Source: an uncultured Actinomycetes bacterium (lineage in GTDB: Bacteria; Actinomycetota; Thermoleophilia; Miltoncostaeales; Miltoncostaeaceae). Taken from it: a stretch of DNA of 5,433 nucleotides. Under the pieces are notes generated by a model. It was not told the origin of the DNA. It saw nothing but the letters and a program-made list of their open reading frames with translations, and searched no databases. The position numbers and the translations under genes were made by a program. The DNA is taken from contig CALMEC010000194.1 of the NCBI GenBank assembly GCA_937862675.1, forward strand, positions 1 through 5,433, given 5' to 3'. Below, piece after piece: positions 5,241-5,433 of this stretch; position 1 is the stretch's first letter, and every line of letters begins with the position of its first letter.

Positions 5241-5266
5241 GACGACAGCCGCTTTGTCTTTCCCGA
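5222..5266. other. Right junction between glycosyltransferase and glutamate synthase fragments
   Basis: The plus-strand glycosyltransferase reading is plausible to about 5240 (SLCRARTILA). The minus-strand GltB reading is certain only up to 5267 (GGRVIVR). In between lies about 30-45 bp of uncertain origin. A 10-bp direct repeat, gcgcacgatc, occurs at 5225-5234 and again at 5267-5276, exactly 42 bp apart, bracketing this stretch. Short shared sequence at a breakpoint is what an assembly or template-switch join would leave. Confidence 0.65.
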
Positions 5267-5433
5267 GCGCACGATCACGCGTCCACCGGACAGGCCCTTG
5301 CCAACGTAGTCGTTGCCATCGCCGACCAGGTCGAGCGTCACGCCATGGGCGAGGAAGGCGCCGAACGACTGACCGGCCGTGCCCTGCAGCTGGATATGGA
5401 TGGTGTCGTCCGGCAGGCCCTCGTGGCCGTAGC
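5267..5433 (-). CDS. gltB: Glutamate synthase large subunit (GltB) internal fragment, GXGXG domain
   Basis: 55 codons, open at the window edge, encode part of the C-terminal beta-helix (GXGXG) domain of glutamate synthase. Recognised blocks are GLPDDTIHIQLQ, GTAGQSFGAFLAHGVTLDL and GDGNDYVGKGLSGGRVIVR, a strongly conserved signature of this enzyme. GltB with GltD makes two glutamates from 2-oxoglutarate and glutamine in central nitrogen assimilation. The wording LAHGVTLDLVGDGNDYVGKGLSGG resembles alphaproteobacterial proteins most (recollection of the family, not a search). The reading is opposite in strand to the genes beside it and stops making sense past 5267, with no start or end of its own. 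It is best seen as a foreign sequence end, not a resident gene of this operon. Confidence 0.85.

Noticed and set aside
5208..5264. Possible tyrosine-recombinase fragment (RARTILADDSRFVFPE resembles an integrase segment)
   Set aside because: Too short, lies in the junction zone, and the first half equally well continues the glycosyltransferase; no catalytic Arg-His-Arg-Tyr residues visible.

Overview
The window is about 70% G+C and codes densely. Its central part, from about 290 to 5235, looks like one piece of an actinobacterial chromosome. I infer a deep-branching lineage such as Thermoleophilia/Solirubrobacterales, from the beta-propeller repeats of the 'DG.AVV.W' type, the PDZ variant of the HtrA protease, the GT87-like membrane protein and an apparently leaderless promoter. 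No marker gene is present, so this placement is tentative. The two outer edges do not belong with the centre. Bases 8 to about 202 (minus strand) encode the C-terminal end of a cupin protein. Bases 5267 to 5433 (minus strand) encode a piece of the glutamate synthase large subunit (GltB). Both have a proteobacterial, probably alphaproteobacterial, flavour, and each cuts off a central gene in mid-domain. The simplest reading is that the sequence is chimeric at both ends.

Layout. Minus strand, read from 1529 down to about 271: an OmpR/PhoB-family response regulator, then its sensor histidine kinase. The two overlap by 4 nt, and the kinase loses its HAMP and catalytic core at the left junction. 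Bases 1530 to 1920 are a 391-bp divergent promoter region with a candidate leaderless -10 box, an 11-bp-phased direct repeat, a 15-bp motif present once near each divergent gene, and several hairpins. Plus strand from 1921: a membrane-anchored HtrA/DegP-like serine protease with PDZ domain; a GNAT acetyltransferase of the phosphinothricin-acetyltransferase type; a lipoprotein predicted to be a seven-bladed beta-propeller, which starts at a CTG codon and carries a one-base frameshift near its end; and the first 110 residues of a polytopic GT87/DUF2029-like glycosyltransferase, cut by the right junction.

Working together. All four plus-strand genes are joined by 4-nt stop/start overlaps, as are the regulator and kinase, which indicates two translationally coupled, divergent operons. 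A two-component system next to a membrane HtrA protease resembles known envelope-stress modules such as mycobacterial MprAB-PepD. The inferred role is sensing of an extracytoplasmic signal and control of an envelope operon (protease, surface lipoprotein, membrane glycosyltransferase). I see no mobile element, CRISPR array, tRNA or rRNA, and no clearly new system. The most useful observations are the two junctions, the CTG start, the probable frameshift and the structured divergent promoter.
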